From a virus, in the IMG/VR virus record IMGVR_UViG_3300024312_000006, positions 1-44,599 of that record: a stretch of DNA of 44,599 bases; one strand, written 5' to 3'. The position numbers and the translations under genes are program-made. Under the pieces are notes generated by a model that saw only the letters and a list, made by a program, of their open reading frames with translations, was not told the origin of the DNA and searched no databases. Shown here piece after piece: positions 13,323 to 20,977 of this stretch (its first letter is position 1; each line of letters starts with the position of its first letter).

Positions 13323-13482
13323 CCCGCCGTTATCAGAGTATATCTGGTATCACAACATCAAGTACCGACACACACTAAAGGCCAGTGTGTACAGGGAACA
13401 AGACAAGGAAGCAGATCGTGAACGCAACGCAAGAAATCAACGGGAAACTTTACGAACGGGTGCCCAACGTAAGGGGCTGTGA
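13306..13482 (+). CDS. Small charged protein, 58 aa
   Basis: Starts within the end of the helicase gene after GAGGT. Tyr/His-rich N-terminus (SEYIWYHNIKYRH) then an Arg/Glu-rich helix (REQDKEADRERNARNQRETLR). Overlaps the next gene by 65 nt. No family recognised. Confidence 0.5.
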   Translation: MSNRHDPPLSEYIWYHNIKYRHTLKASVYREQDKEADRERNARNQRETLRTGAQRKGL

Positions 13483-13633
13483 GGGTTGTGCTTTCCGCGC
13501 AACCAAGTACGACCCGTGCGGTTTGCTGGGCAGCGAGATCAGCTGCACCAGCCCCCATTGGGTGGTCTTTGTGGAGGTGGGTGCTAAGGTCAAGCCAGGG
13601 CCAGACGAACAGTGCGGGGTGGGTAATGGTTGA
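13418..13633 (+). CDS. Small Cys-rich protein, possible zinc ribbon
   Basis: A 71-residue protein from GTG 13418, about 6 nt after AAGGAAG. Cysteines occur as CEGC, then a single Cys, then ISC, and one near the end, which could bind one zinc. It resembles small Cys-motif phage proteins of unknown role. Its stop overlaps the next start at 13626 by a few bases. Confidence 0.6.
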   Translation: MNATQEINGKLYERVPNVRGCEGCAFRATKYDPCGLLGSEISCTSPHWVVFVEVGAKVKPGPDEQCGVGNG

Positions 13634-13883
13634 ACTTGAGCCTGGTGTGTGGGTACAAGCGTCCCATGTGTCTGTTGTTCGGTCTTTCCCAAGCCAAACA
13701 CAGGTGGTGTTGAAGAGTGGGTGGGCAGTGACTCTTAACAACCAGACGCCTGAGCAGGTATTGCGCAAGCTAGGTCTGGTGACTCAGTGGGCCCACCCTC
13801 CTGGCCAGGTCCACGGGGTCCATGCCATCATCATGGATGACCACGACACAGAAGGAGAGCTGACTCTCCGCAACTATGCCTGA
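13626..13883 (+). CDS. Unknown small protein, 85 aa
   Basis: Strand-rich beginning (GVWVQASHVSVVRSF, TQVVLKSGWAVTLNN) followed by a short helix; a small beta-barrel or SH3-like fold is possible. ATG overlaps the previous gene's end; ribosome site GGGG is moderate. No recognised family. Confidence 0.6.
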   Translation: MVELEPGVWVQASHVSVVRSFPSQTQVVLKSGWAVTLNNQTPEQVLRKLGLVTQWAHPPGQVHGVHAIIMDDHDTEGELTLRNYA

Positions 13884-13890
13884 GGTCCGT

Positions 13891-14316
13891 ATGAAACATA
13901 TCCAAGAAGCCCTTGTGTGGGCGCTGATGATCGCCGTGTTCACCCTGGTGTCTTCGCTGGTAATCACCAGCAGGTGCCAGGCACAAACCACTGTCGGTGC
14001 GCACATCGGTACGTACCACGTTGACCGCAAGGCTGGCTATGACGAGTTCAACCCAGGGTTGTACGTCAAGCACGACATCTATACAGCCGGTGTGTACCAC
14101 AATAGCGAGGGCGGCACGAGCTACTACGCTGGGTTCACCCACGAGTGGCAGTATGTCGGCGTCACCTGGGGCCTGATCGGTGGGTACAAGCGCGGCACAA
14201 TGCCGATGATCGTACCCCACGTCAAGCTGGGTAGCGGGTTCCGGCTTGCCTTCCTCCCACCCATCCCTGGTGCGGACAACAACACCGCAGGTATCCACCT
14301 GATGAAGGACTTCTGA
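13891..14316 (+). CDS. Exported beta-barrel-like protein, possibly outer membrane
   Basis: A 141-residue product with a signal peptide (MKHIQEALVWALMIAVFTLV then a polar region ending CQAQ, cleavage after residue ~28). The mature part is rich in alternating strands and Gly/Tyr/Trp, with NPGLYVKHD, AGVYHNSEGG and YYAGFTHEW segments like small outer-membrane barrels of the PagP class, and it ends in an aromatic residue (KDF), as outer-membrane barrels usually do. ATG 13891 is preferred over 13876 because GAGG stands 5 nt before it. An early-expressed envelope protein suggests surface change or superinfection exclusion; inferred. Confidence 0.6.
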   Translation: MKHIQEALVWALMIAVFTLVSSLVITSRCQAQTTVGAHIGTYHVDRKAGYDEFNPGLYVKHDIYTAGVYHNSEGGTSYYAGFTHEWQYVGVTWGLIGGYKRGTMPMIVPHVKLGSGFRLAFLPPIPGADNNTAGIHLMKDF

Positions 14317-14423
14317 TGATGGATCAGTTCATCGTGTCTACTCATGGTGCTGTGCGGTACCTCTGCCTAGAAGACTTAGGCTGGCCATGCAAGGCGTGGC
14401 TGGTTATCAAAAGGTTGTCATGA
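14316..14423 (+). CDS. Small protein coupled to DNA polymerase, 35 aa
   Basis: ATGATG at 14316 overlaps the previous stop, with AAGGA about 7 nt upstream. Its stop overlaps the polymerase start (ATGA, 14420-14423). The sequence (MMDQFIVSTHGAVRYLCLED) is protein-like. It may simply couple translation into the polymerase gene, or be a real small protein. Confidence 0.45.
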   Translation: MMDQFIVSTHGAVRYLCLEDLGWPCKAWLVIKRLS

Positions 14424-16924
14424 GCTTCGCAACTCTGGACGTTGAGTCCACCATCACAACCAGCCGCAAACGTAAAGGTAATCCTTTCGACAAACGCAAC
14501 TACGTTGTGGCGGCTGGTATTCAATACCAGAACGAGAAGGCCAAGGCTTGGTACTTCGGACGGCAAGGTCCGCCCAAGGGCTGGCTCAAGCCCTACCTCA
14601 CAGGCAAGATCGTAGTTGGGCACAACATCAAATACGACCTGCACCACGCGCTGAACGACAACGAGAACCTCCTGCTGTGGATGGACTACGTTGCCAAGGG
14701 TGGTTTGATCTGGGACACCCAGCTTGCTGAGTACCTCCTTGAGGGGATGACTCAGGAGAACCATTACCTCAGCCTAGAGGATGTGTCTCTTCGGTACGGT
14801 GGCGACTACAAGGTTGACGAGGTCAAGGCACTGTGGGAAGCGGGCGTGGACACGCCGGACATCGAGCCTGAGCTGTTGCTCCGGTACCTGATCGGCGGCA
14901 ACGACGAGACCGGCACGTTCAAGGAAGGCGACATCGGCAACACGACCAAGGTATTCCTTGGCCAGCTTGCCCGAGCCCGAGCAGCAGGTCAGCTGAACAG
15001 CATCTTGCTGAACATGGGTTCCCTCATCTGTACGGTTGAGATGGAACGCAACGGGATGTTCGTTGAGCAAGTGCTGGCCCTTGATCTTGCTAAGGATCTT
15101 GAGAAGAAGATCGGCGAGCTGGCTGCTGCCATGCAGCAGTTCATTCCCGAGGACATCCCGTTCCCCTTCAAGTGGTCAAGCTCGCGGCAAAAGTCAGCCC
15201 TGCTGTTTGGTGGGTCGGTCAAGTACCCGCGTCGTGAATACAAGCTCAAGACAGGTGAGTACGTATTCGAGGATCGCTTCCCACTTCAGGCTTGTGGTAA
15301 GCTACGTAAGCAAGACGTGACATACCCAGGGCAGCACTTCCCCGCCGATGCCTTTGAGTACACTCAAAAAGAGGAAGAGCACTACGTCATGATGGGTGGC
15401 GGAACGGTGGCCAAAGAACTGGCTAACGAGTCGCACATCCCACGCATCGAGTGCTACAAGTCTGGTAAGAACGCCGGTGCACCCAAGACCAAGAAGGTCA
15501 AGGTCAACGACTACACAAAGCCGAAGTCCCGCATGGGCGAGGACTGGTACACTTTCAAGGGCTACACCCAGCCTAAGAAAGCATGGGAGTCCGAGGCTAC
15601 CCCTGGTGTGTACAGCACCAGCAGCGAGGTCATCGAAGAGCTGGGCACCAGAAACATCCCGTTCCTCAAAGCACTAGCAGAGTTCTCGTCACTCACCAAA
15701 GACCTCGGCACGTACTACATAACGTACGACGAGAAGGGTGAGGCGAAGGGTATGCTGTCCCTGCTGGATGAACTGTCGATCATCCACCACAAGATCAACC
15801 ACACGTCGGTGGTTACGGGTCGGTTCTCATCCAGTGACCCTAACCTGCAGAACATCCCTAAGGGCAACAAGTCCGATATCAAGTCGGTCTTCATGTCACG
15901 GTTTGGCAGGTACATCGTCGATGACTTTGGTAATCTGGTGTATGTGTCTGCCGGCAAGATCATTCAGTCTGACTTCACGGCTCTGGAAATCTACATCCAA
16001 GCTCTGCTCACCAAGTGCAAGCAACTCATCATCGACCTGAAGGCCGGCCTTGACATGCACTGCGTGCGTCTGGCTACCAAGGAGAAGATGGACTACGCCG
16101 AGGTGGTCAAGCTGGCTAAGGGCTTTGACCTAGATGGGGTGTGGCACGACGCAGTCAAGGAGTGGGACTACAAGCGTACTGCGGCTAAGACCTTCTCCTT
16201 CCAGCGTGCTTATGGCGCTGGTGCTCAGAAGATCGCTGACTCGACTGGCCTACCAATCGAGGAGGTAGAGGCACTGATCGAGGCGGACAACCTGCGTTAC
16301 CCAGAGATCGAGCCCTTCTTCGAGGGGCTGGCGCAAGACCTGAAGCTGAGCCGCAAGCCGTGGCGCAGCTGTGTACCGCACCCTGACATCCCCGGTGTGA
16401 TCTGCAACCTGGGTCGTGGGTTCTACCGCACGCCTGACCAGAAGCTGTACGCCTACACGGAGCACCCTGCCCCAGAGTTCGTGGTCAACCACAAGAACCC
16501 TGCCCGCAGGGCTAACCAGTCCTTCTCACCTACCGAGATCAAGAACTACATTGTTCAGGGTGAGGGGGGTGAGTGGGCCAAGGCGGCTATGTGGTTGGCT
16601 GTGCGTTCCTTCTACTTCTATCAGAACTTCCAGCATCGTGCCTTGCTGGTCAACCAGGTGCACGACGCCCTCTATGCGGACGCCCAAGATGACGCAGCAT
16701 TTGAGTCGGCCTGCTTGCTGCACGCTTGCATGGAAGCTGCCTCTGACTTCATGGAATGGAAGTTCAACTGGAAGGTTGAAGTACCTGTTCCATCTGACAC
16801 GACCTGGGGTCGCAGCATGATGGAAGAAGAAAAGATCCCCGGCCTCAAGGCCCGTGCTGCCGAGTACCGTAGCTGGCTCCGCACCACGTTCATGTCCGGC
16901 TACGTCCCCTCATTCGCAAAATGA
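14420..16924 (+). CDS. Family A DNA polymerase with 3'-5' exonuclease
   Basis: Replicative polymerase, 834 residues against 704 in T7. Exonuclease motifs: D7 and E9 in TLDVEST, and NIKYD in the second motif. Polymerase motif A is DFTALE (D518, E523) in place of the usual DYSQIELR; motif B is RTAAKTFSFQRAYG (R586, K590); motif C is VHDA (H748, D749), where Ala replaces the usual Glu. Long segments between exonuclease and palm account for the extra length. ATG 14420 has AAAGG upstream; the frame is open to 14387 without a better site. The pocket substitutions are worth noting, but core catalytic Asp residues are present. Confidence 0.93.
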   Translation: MSFATLDVESTITTSRKRKGNPFDKRNYVVAAGIQYQNEKAKAWYFGRQGPPKGWLKPYLTGKIVVGHNIKYDLHHALNDNENLLLWMDYVAKGGLIWDTQLAEYLLEGMTQENHYLSLEDVSLRYGGDYKVDEVKALWEAGVDTPDIEPELLLRYLIGGNDETGTFKEGDIGNTTKVFLGQLARARAAGQLNSILLNMGSLICTVEMERNGMFVEQVLALDLAKDLEKKIGELAAAMQQFIPEDIPFPFKWSSSRQKSALLFGGSVKYPRREYKLKTGEYVFEDRFPLQACGKLRKQDVTYPGQHFPADAFEYTQKEEEHYVMMGGGTVAKELANESHIPRIECYKSGKNAGAPKTKKVKVNDYTKPKSRMGEDWYTFKGYTQPKKAWESEATPGVYSTSSEVIEELGTRNIPFLKALAEFSSLTKDLGTYYITYDEKGEAKGMLSLLDELSIIHHKINHTSVVTGRFSSSDPNLQNIPKGNKSDIKSVFMSRFGRYIVDDFGNLVYVSAGKIIQSDFTALEIYIQALLTKCKQLIIDLKAGLDMHCVRLATKEKMDYAEVVKLAKGFDLDGVWHDAVKEWDYKRTAAKTFSFQRAYGAGAQKIADSTGLPIEEVEALIEADNLRYPEIEPFFEGLAQDLKLSRKPWRSCVPHPDIPGVICNLGRGFYRTPDQKLYAYTEHPAPEFVVNHKNPARRANQSFSPTEIKNYIVQGEGGEWAKAAMWLAVRSFYFYQNFQHRALLVNQVHDALYADAQDDAAFESACLLHACMEAASDFMEWKFNWKVEVPVPSDTTWGRSMMEEEKIPGLKARAAEYRSWLRTTFMSGYVPSFAK

Positions 16925-17127
16925 ACTTCATCGAAGCCCTCTTTAAGATCAGCTGGGAAGCTCTGCGTGGTGGCGTGTGGCACGACCGTGTCATGGTGCT
17001 TGCCTTGTGGTTGCCCACCCTGACCGCCGCCCTCGTCAACCTGTCCAAGGTTCCGGCTGACGCCGCAGTCAAGCTCGACCTGCTGCTTACCTTCATCTCC
17101 CAATTCACCCAACCTCTGAGCATCTAA
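16921..17127 (+). CDS. Small protein with hydrophobic segment, 68 aa
   Basis: Starts in an ATGA overlap with the polymerase stop. A hydrophobic stretch (VMVLALWLPTLTAALVNL, residues ~24-41) could span the membrane, and a helical end follows. Could be a small membrane protein or a polymerase accessory. No family recognised. It is followed after 2 nt by the putative SSB gene. Confidence 0.6.
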   Translation: MNFIEALFKISWEALRGGVWHDRVMVLALWLPTLTAALVNLSKVPADAAVKLDLLLTFISQFTQPLSI

Positions 17128-17129
17128 CT

Positions 17130-18023
17130 ATGGCACTCGACCTCAACGCACTCGCCGCCGCCGCCGCCCAAACGGGCATGGCTGACATGACACAAGCCGT
17201 CAAGGGTGGTGGTTCTGAACCCCCTGCCGAGGGCAGCGGCACTGCCGTCTTCGTTGGCTACATCGAGATCGGCAAACACAAGCGCAAGATCAAGGGCGCA
17301 GACAAAACCGTGGATGAGGCCATCCTGCGCTTCGAGCTGACTGGCCCCCTCTGGCCAGCCCGCGAAGTCGATGGCGTCAAGATCCCGCACATCATCGACA
17401 TCAAGCTCACACGCAGCTTGAATGACAAAGCCAAGCTGTTCAAGCTGTTCACTCGCATGAACTACGAAGGCAAGGCTACTCACATCACGCATCTGCTGAC
17501 CCAGACCTACAAGGTTACTGTGCGCCACCGTGAAGCCAAGATCGGCGACAAGGTCATGAAGTTCCCCGAGCTGACGGACAAGGAAGGTAACTTCACCATC
17601 CTCCCGCCGCGTGTGGAAATCTTCAACGAAGACACGGGTGAGACTTCGTTCAAGAACATGAAGGTCAACCCCTACATCACGCCGTTCCATGCCCTGTTGT
17701 GGGATAACCCTGACCTGGATCAGTGGAAGTCCATCTTCATCGAGGGCAAGTGGCCTGACGAGAAGAACGACGACGGCTCGGTCAAGAAGGAAGGCAAGTC
17801 GAAGAACAAGTACCAGCAGCTCATCGCGTCTGCTGTCAACTTCGACGGAAGCAAGGTGCAACAGCTTATCATCGGCAACGGTATCGAGCTGGACATCCCC
17901 GCCCCCGGCGAAGACTTCCACGAAGACGATGACCAGGGTGAAGGCGAGCAGGCCACCAACGCCAAGCCCAGCGCAATCGAGACTGCGGCTGGTGACGACG
18001 CCCTGGCCGACGTGGGGGCGTAA
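17130..18023 (+). CDS. Putative single-stranded DNA-binding protein
   Basis: A 297-residue protein in the place of T7 gp2.5. After an Ala-rich start, the middle has strands with basic loops (IEIGKHKRKIKG, THLLTQTYKVTVRHREAKIG) compatible with an OB-type core, and the C-terminal part has an acidic run (EDFHEDDDQGEGEQ), the tail by which phage SSBs contact polymerase and helicase. Located between polymerase and exonuclease genes. High, regular GC-rich codon use suggests strong expression. No clear signature, so the assignment rests on position and the acidic tail. Confidence 0.6.
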   Translation: MALDLNALAAAAAQTGMADMTQAVKGGGSEPPAEGSGTAVFVGYIEIGKHKRKIKGADKTVDEAILRFELTGPLWPAREVDGVKIPHIIDIKLTRSLNDKAKLFKLFTRMNYEGKATHITHLLTQTYKVTVRHREAKIGDKVMKFPELTDKEGNFTILPPRVEIFNEDTGETSFKNMKVNPYITPFHALLWDNPDLDQWKSIFIEGKWPDEKNDDGSVKKEGKSKNKYQQLIASAVNFDGSKVQQLIIGNGIELDIPAPGEDFHEDDDQGEGEQATNAKPSAIETAAGDDALADVGA

Positions 18024-18025
18024 CT

Positions 18026-19168
18026 ATGGCCCTGACCCTGACCTCTCTGGCCGCTGCCGCCTCTTCGGTTGCTCAGCAAGCAGTACCTGTTATTGCCGGT
18101 AATCGGGTTCTCCTGGTTGACGGCGATGCCTTGTGCTACTACTGCGCAGGCAACGAAAACACCAGTGTCGGCGAAGCTCGGAACAACGTGACTAGCTTCA
18201 TCAAGCAGGCCACTACCCGGTCAGGTGCAAAGACTGCTGTGATCTTGGTCACTGGCGATGGCTCACACAAAGGCCATCGCTACTCCGTTGCCCGTGCCAA
18301 GCCCTACCAGGGCCACCGCACGGGTAGCCACCGGCCCAAGAATTGGCAGGCTTTGCGTGACCTGATCCAAACGGGTGCGTTCAACAGCCCCACGGTTACC
18401 ACCAACATCACCACTTACTGTGAGGCCGACGACCTCTTCTCGTACCTCGCCAACGAGGCACCTGATGAGTACGTCATCTTTACGCAGGACAAAGACCTGC
18501 GCGTGGTGCCCGGCTGGCACTTGACCTGGCCTGACATGATGCTGCACTTCGTCCCACCTGGTACCTGGCAGCTGACCATGCACGACAAGGTGTACGGTAC
18601 CAAGTGGTTCTGGCTGCAGATGCTGCATGGAGACACTGCCGACAACATCCCCGGCCTGCCTGGGTACTACGACGGCGTTACCAAGAGCGGCCCGAACAAG
18701 GGGCAACCTAAGCTGGTGAAGGTCGGAGAAGTAGGCGCCGCGAATATCCTGGCGGGTGTTCATCCTGACGCGGTGTTCCGCATCGTGGAGGATCTGTACA
18801 AGAACTACTACGGGCCCAACGCGCAGGTTGCCATGCTAGAGCAAGGCATCCTCTTGTGGATGCGCAAGAGCCCGGGCGATGTGTTCGACGTTGCTGCCCC
18901 AGGTAACCCACTATACCCAATGACCAGTCACCCTGACTGGCAGAAGTTCAAGGACACAATCAATGAGCGCATCCTTCGCGCCACGCAGACTCAAGACGAC
19001 GGAAGTCAAGACAGTGCGGGAGCAGATGCTCTTGCAACAGGCTTGCCGGTGCGCGATCTGCAAGCTACCAGTGACCCAGAGCGAAGCAGTGCTGGATCAC
19101 GACCACTCGACGGGAGCAGTACGAGCAGTGCTGCACCGGGGGTGCAACGCCCTCCTTGGGAAGATTGA
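18026..19168 (+). CDS. FEN-type 5'-3' exonuclease
   Basis: A 380-residue nuclease like T7 gp6, which removes primers and breaks down host DNA. Motifs: VLLVDGDALCYY (metal Asp residues), the basic arch with KPYQGHR, CEADD, FTQDKDL, and the helix-hairpin-helix entry HGDTADNIPGLPG. The family fold ends by about residue 310. The last ~68 residues are Ser/Gly/Pro-rich low complexity and are read through the first 206 nt of the endonuclease VII gene in another frame. A 2-nt gap separates it from the SSB gene. Confidence 0.88.
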   Translation: MALTLTSLAAAASSVAQQAVPVIAGNRVLLVDGDALCYYCAGNENTSVGEARNNVTSFIKQATTRSGAKTAVILVTGDGSHKGHRYSVARAKPYQGHRTGSHRPKNWQALRDLIQTGAFNSPTVTTNITTYCEADDLFSYLANEAPDEYVIFTQDKDLRVVPGWHLTWPDMMLHFVPPGTWQLTMHDKVYGTKWFWLQMLHGDTADNIPGLPGYYDGVTKSGPNKGQPKLVKVGEVGAANILAGVHPDAVFRIVEDLYKNYYGPNAQVAMLEQGILLWMRKSPGDVFDVAAPGNPLYPMTSHPDWQKFKDTINERILRATQTQDDGSQDSAGADALATGLPVRDLQATSDPERSSAGSRPLDGSSTSSAAPGVQRPPWED

Positions 19169-19364
19169 GAACAACTACCGACGCTACGGTGTCAAGTCGC
19201 TCTCAGCCTTTGCCAACGGTGTGGCTCAGTACCTTCAGGTACACATCGACAACCGCACCGGGCTGCTGCACCCGACGCACAAGACAGAGGATGAGAAACG
19301 TGAAACGAGGAACAAGAAAGCCAGGGCTGCCCGCCTTCGCGCTAAAAAGGACAGTCCCGCGTAA
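18963..19364 (+). CDS. Recombination endonuclease VII (HNH-type)
   Basis: A 133-residue Holliday-junction resolvase family member: CAIC zinc pair, DHDHSTG catalytic block, then HRGCNALLGKIENN, the classic endonuclease VII pattern. It would debranch replicating concatemers before packaging and help degrade host DNA. The C-terminus is very basic. Its start lies 206 nt inside the exonuclease gene, and its own end overlaps the next gene by about 65 nt. Confidence 0.88.
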   Translation: MSASFAPRRLKTTEVKTVREQMLLQQACRCAICKLPVTQSEAVLDHDHSTGAVRAVLHRGCNALLGKIENNYRRYGVKSLSAFANGVAQYLQVHIDNRTGLLHPTHKTEDEKRETRNKKARAARLRAKKDSPA

Positions 19365-20133
19365 GCTGTTCCTCGACATCGAGACAGCCCCGCTTGAGGT
19401 GTACGTGTGGGCCTTGTGGAAACAGAACGTCGGCTTGGCTCAGATCACGCACGACTTCACCATCCTCAGCTTCTCAGCATCTTGGGAGGGTGAGGATAAG
19501 GTCCACCACTTCAACACTGGTGGCAAGGGTAAAGCCAAGGTGCGGGATGACCGCTACCTGTGCGAGGTGCTTTGGCATCTGCTTGACCATGCCGACATCG
19601 TTGTGGTGCAGAACGGTAAGAAGTTCGACATCCCCAAGATCAACGCCCGTATGCTGGACTACAGCATGCCGCCATACTCGCCCATCAAGATCGTGGACAC
19701 GATGCTCATTGCGAAGAAGCACTTCGGCTTCACCAGCAATAAGCTCCAGTACATGACCGAGAAGTATTGCGAGACGAAGAAGAGGAAGCACGAGAAGTTT
19801 CCCGGCTTCGAGCTTTGGGTTGAGATGCTGAAGGATAATCCCGAGGCATGGGCTGAGTGTAAACTCTACAACGACGACGACGTGTTGTCGATGAAGGAGC
19901 TTTATTACAAGATCAGCCCGTGGATGGAAGGCCACCCCAACGTTGCCGCTTATAGCGACAGCGAGAAGACTCAGTGTCCCAAGTGTGGTAGTCACCTTGT
20001 TGATAAACGGGGCTTCTCTTACACACAGACAGGTAAGTACCAACGGTACCAATGCCGGTCCTGTGGTGGCTGGTCCCGTTCTCGATACACCCTCAACACA
20101 TTGGGCAAGCGCAAGGCGCTACTGTCCAACTAA
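19300..20133 (+). CDS. DEDD 3'-5' exonuclease with C-terminal zinc ribbon
   Basis: A 277-residue RNase H-fold exonuclease: KLFLDIETAP (first acidic pair), VVVQNGKKFDIPKINAR (second), and a late LYNDDDVLSMKELY (third motif with Tyr/Asp). Similar to stand-alone YprB-type exonucleases of many phages. Residues ~225-260 form a zinc ribbon (CPKCG and CRSCG). Start chosen at GTG 19300 because GAGG lies 9 nt upstream; ATG 19291 is immediately after it and less likely. It is extra to the exonuclease domain of the polymerase, so RNA or repair substrates are possible. Confidence 0.8.
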   Translation: MKRGTRKPGLPAFALKRTVPRKLFLDIETAPLEVYVWALWKQNVGLAQITHDFTILSFSASWEGEDKVHHFNTGGKGKAKVRDDRYLCEVLWHLLDHADIVVVQNGKKFDIPKINARMLDYSMPPYSPIKIVDTMLIAKKHFGFTSNKLQYMTEKYCETKKRKHEKFPGFELWVEMLKDNPEAWAECKLYNDDDVLSMKELYYKISPWMEGHPNVAAYSDSEKTQCPKCGSHLVDKRGFSYTQTGKYQRYQCRSCGGWSRSRYTLNTLGKRKALLSN

Positions 20134-20138
20134 CAATA

Positions 20139-20169
20139 GCACAGGTAGCTTCGGCTATCTGTGCGTTTT
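20139..20169 (+). terminator. Terminator-like UUCG hairpin
   Basis: GCACAGGTAGC 20139-20149 pairs with GCTATCTGTGC 20154-20164 (one G-U) around a TTCG tetraloop, followed by GTTTT. It begins 5 nt after the exonuclease stop. The T-run is short, so it may be a partial terminator or an end-protecting hairpin. The ribosome site of the next gene starts directly after it. Confidence 0.65.
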
Positions 20170-20178
20170 GGAGAGCCT

Positions 20179-20718
20179 ATGACTTTGTTCAAACCTGGAG
20201 ATAAAGTCCAACGACACTATGCAGCTATGTGTTCTGGTGGTTGGGCTTGGGGCCACGCTGTGCTCACAGTACACAGCTGCAAGGTTGGTGCCATTACCTT
20301 CAAAGAAGACCCAAATAAGGTGGCGTGGGACCCAGAATTTTTCGAGCACTATAGCTCCCCCACCTCTGTTCCTGGCCGCAAGGACGACAGTGGTAAGCTG
20401 GACATGACGTTGCTCGACGACATGCCCCGGGCAATGGCCGCCCTGGTTGAGGTCATGCAGTGGGCGATCACTGACAAGAAGCCTACGCCATACGTCCGAG
20501 GCTCGTGGTTGGGTGTTCACGCTGACCGCTACCGTGCAGCTATCTTGCGTCACAACCGTGACGCAGGGCAGCAAGCAAGCACCAGCAATCAACCGACCCG
20601 CTTTGAGCGAGACAAAGAAACCAACCTGCTGCATCTGGCGCATCAAGCGTGCTCTGCCATGATGGCCCTAGAGAACACGCTGCGAGAAATCGAGAAGCAA
20701 GGCAATGCTAATGTCTGA
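20179..20718 (+). CDS. dATP/dGTP diphosphohydrolase-like protein (MazG-like fold)
   Basis: A 179-residue protein. Residues ~70-170 match the phage dATP/dGTP diphosphohydrolase N-terminal domain (formerly DUF5664): KDDSGKLDMTLLDDMPRAM, a conserved Gly-Ser-Trp, RYRAAILRHNRD, and the closing ETNLLHLAHQACSAMMAL helix. These helical enzymes hydrolyse purine dNTPs and shape the nucleotide pool. The first ~65 residues (FKPGDKVQRHY and following strands) look like a separate small barrel. ATG 20179 follows GGAG at 20170-20173. Substrate not certain. Confidence 0.7.
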   Translation: MTLFKPGDKVQRHYAAMCSGGWAWGHAVLTVHSCKVGAITFKEDPNKVAWDPEFFEHYSSPTSVPGRKDDSGKLDMTLLDDMPRAMAALVEVMQWAITDKKPTPYVRGSWLGVHADRYRAAILRHNRDAGQQASTSNQPTRFERDKETNLLHLAHQACSAMMALENTLREIEKQGNANV

Positions 20719-20977
20719 CATCAACCCACTCACCATGCATCCGCAAACAACACAGCTTGCCCTGTCCCTGTTTGCTAAGCGGTGCTACCCGGACTACAGC
20801 GACGTGATCGAACAGAACATCGCTGGCCAGTTTGCCCACTACGTTGATGAGCACAAGGCCGACCTGTACGCCTTGCTAGAAGAGAGCATCGACGCAACTA
20901 TGACGTTGGGGCAGATCACCGTGGCCTGTGACAAGGCTTTGTGGAAATCTACCAACCACTTTGGTGGAGTGATCTGA
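20711..20977 (+). CDS. Unknown helical protein, 88 aa
   Basis: All-helical, acidic product. ATG 20711 lies 8 nt after AAGG; ATG 20705 is too close to it. No recognised family. Its stop overlaps the ligase start (TGATG, 20975-20979), so the two are co-translated. Confidence 0.65.
   Translation: MSDINPLTMHPQTTQLALSLFAKRCYPDYSDVIEQNIAGQFAHYVDEHKADLYALLEESIDATMTLGQITVACDKALWKSTNHFGGVI

Noticed and set aside
13306-14423. Frameshift decay of one larger gene between helicase and polymerase
   Set aside because: The five small frames each have their own ribosome site or stop/start coupling and differ in composition, which fits separate small genes.
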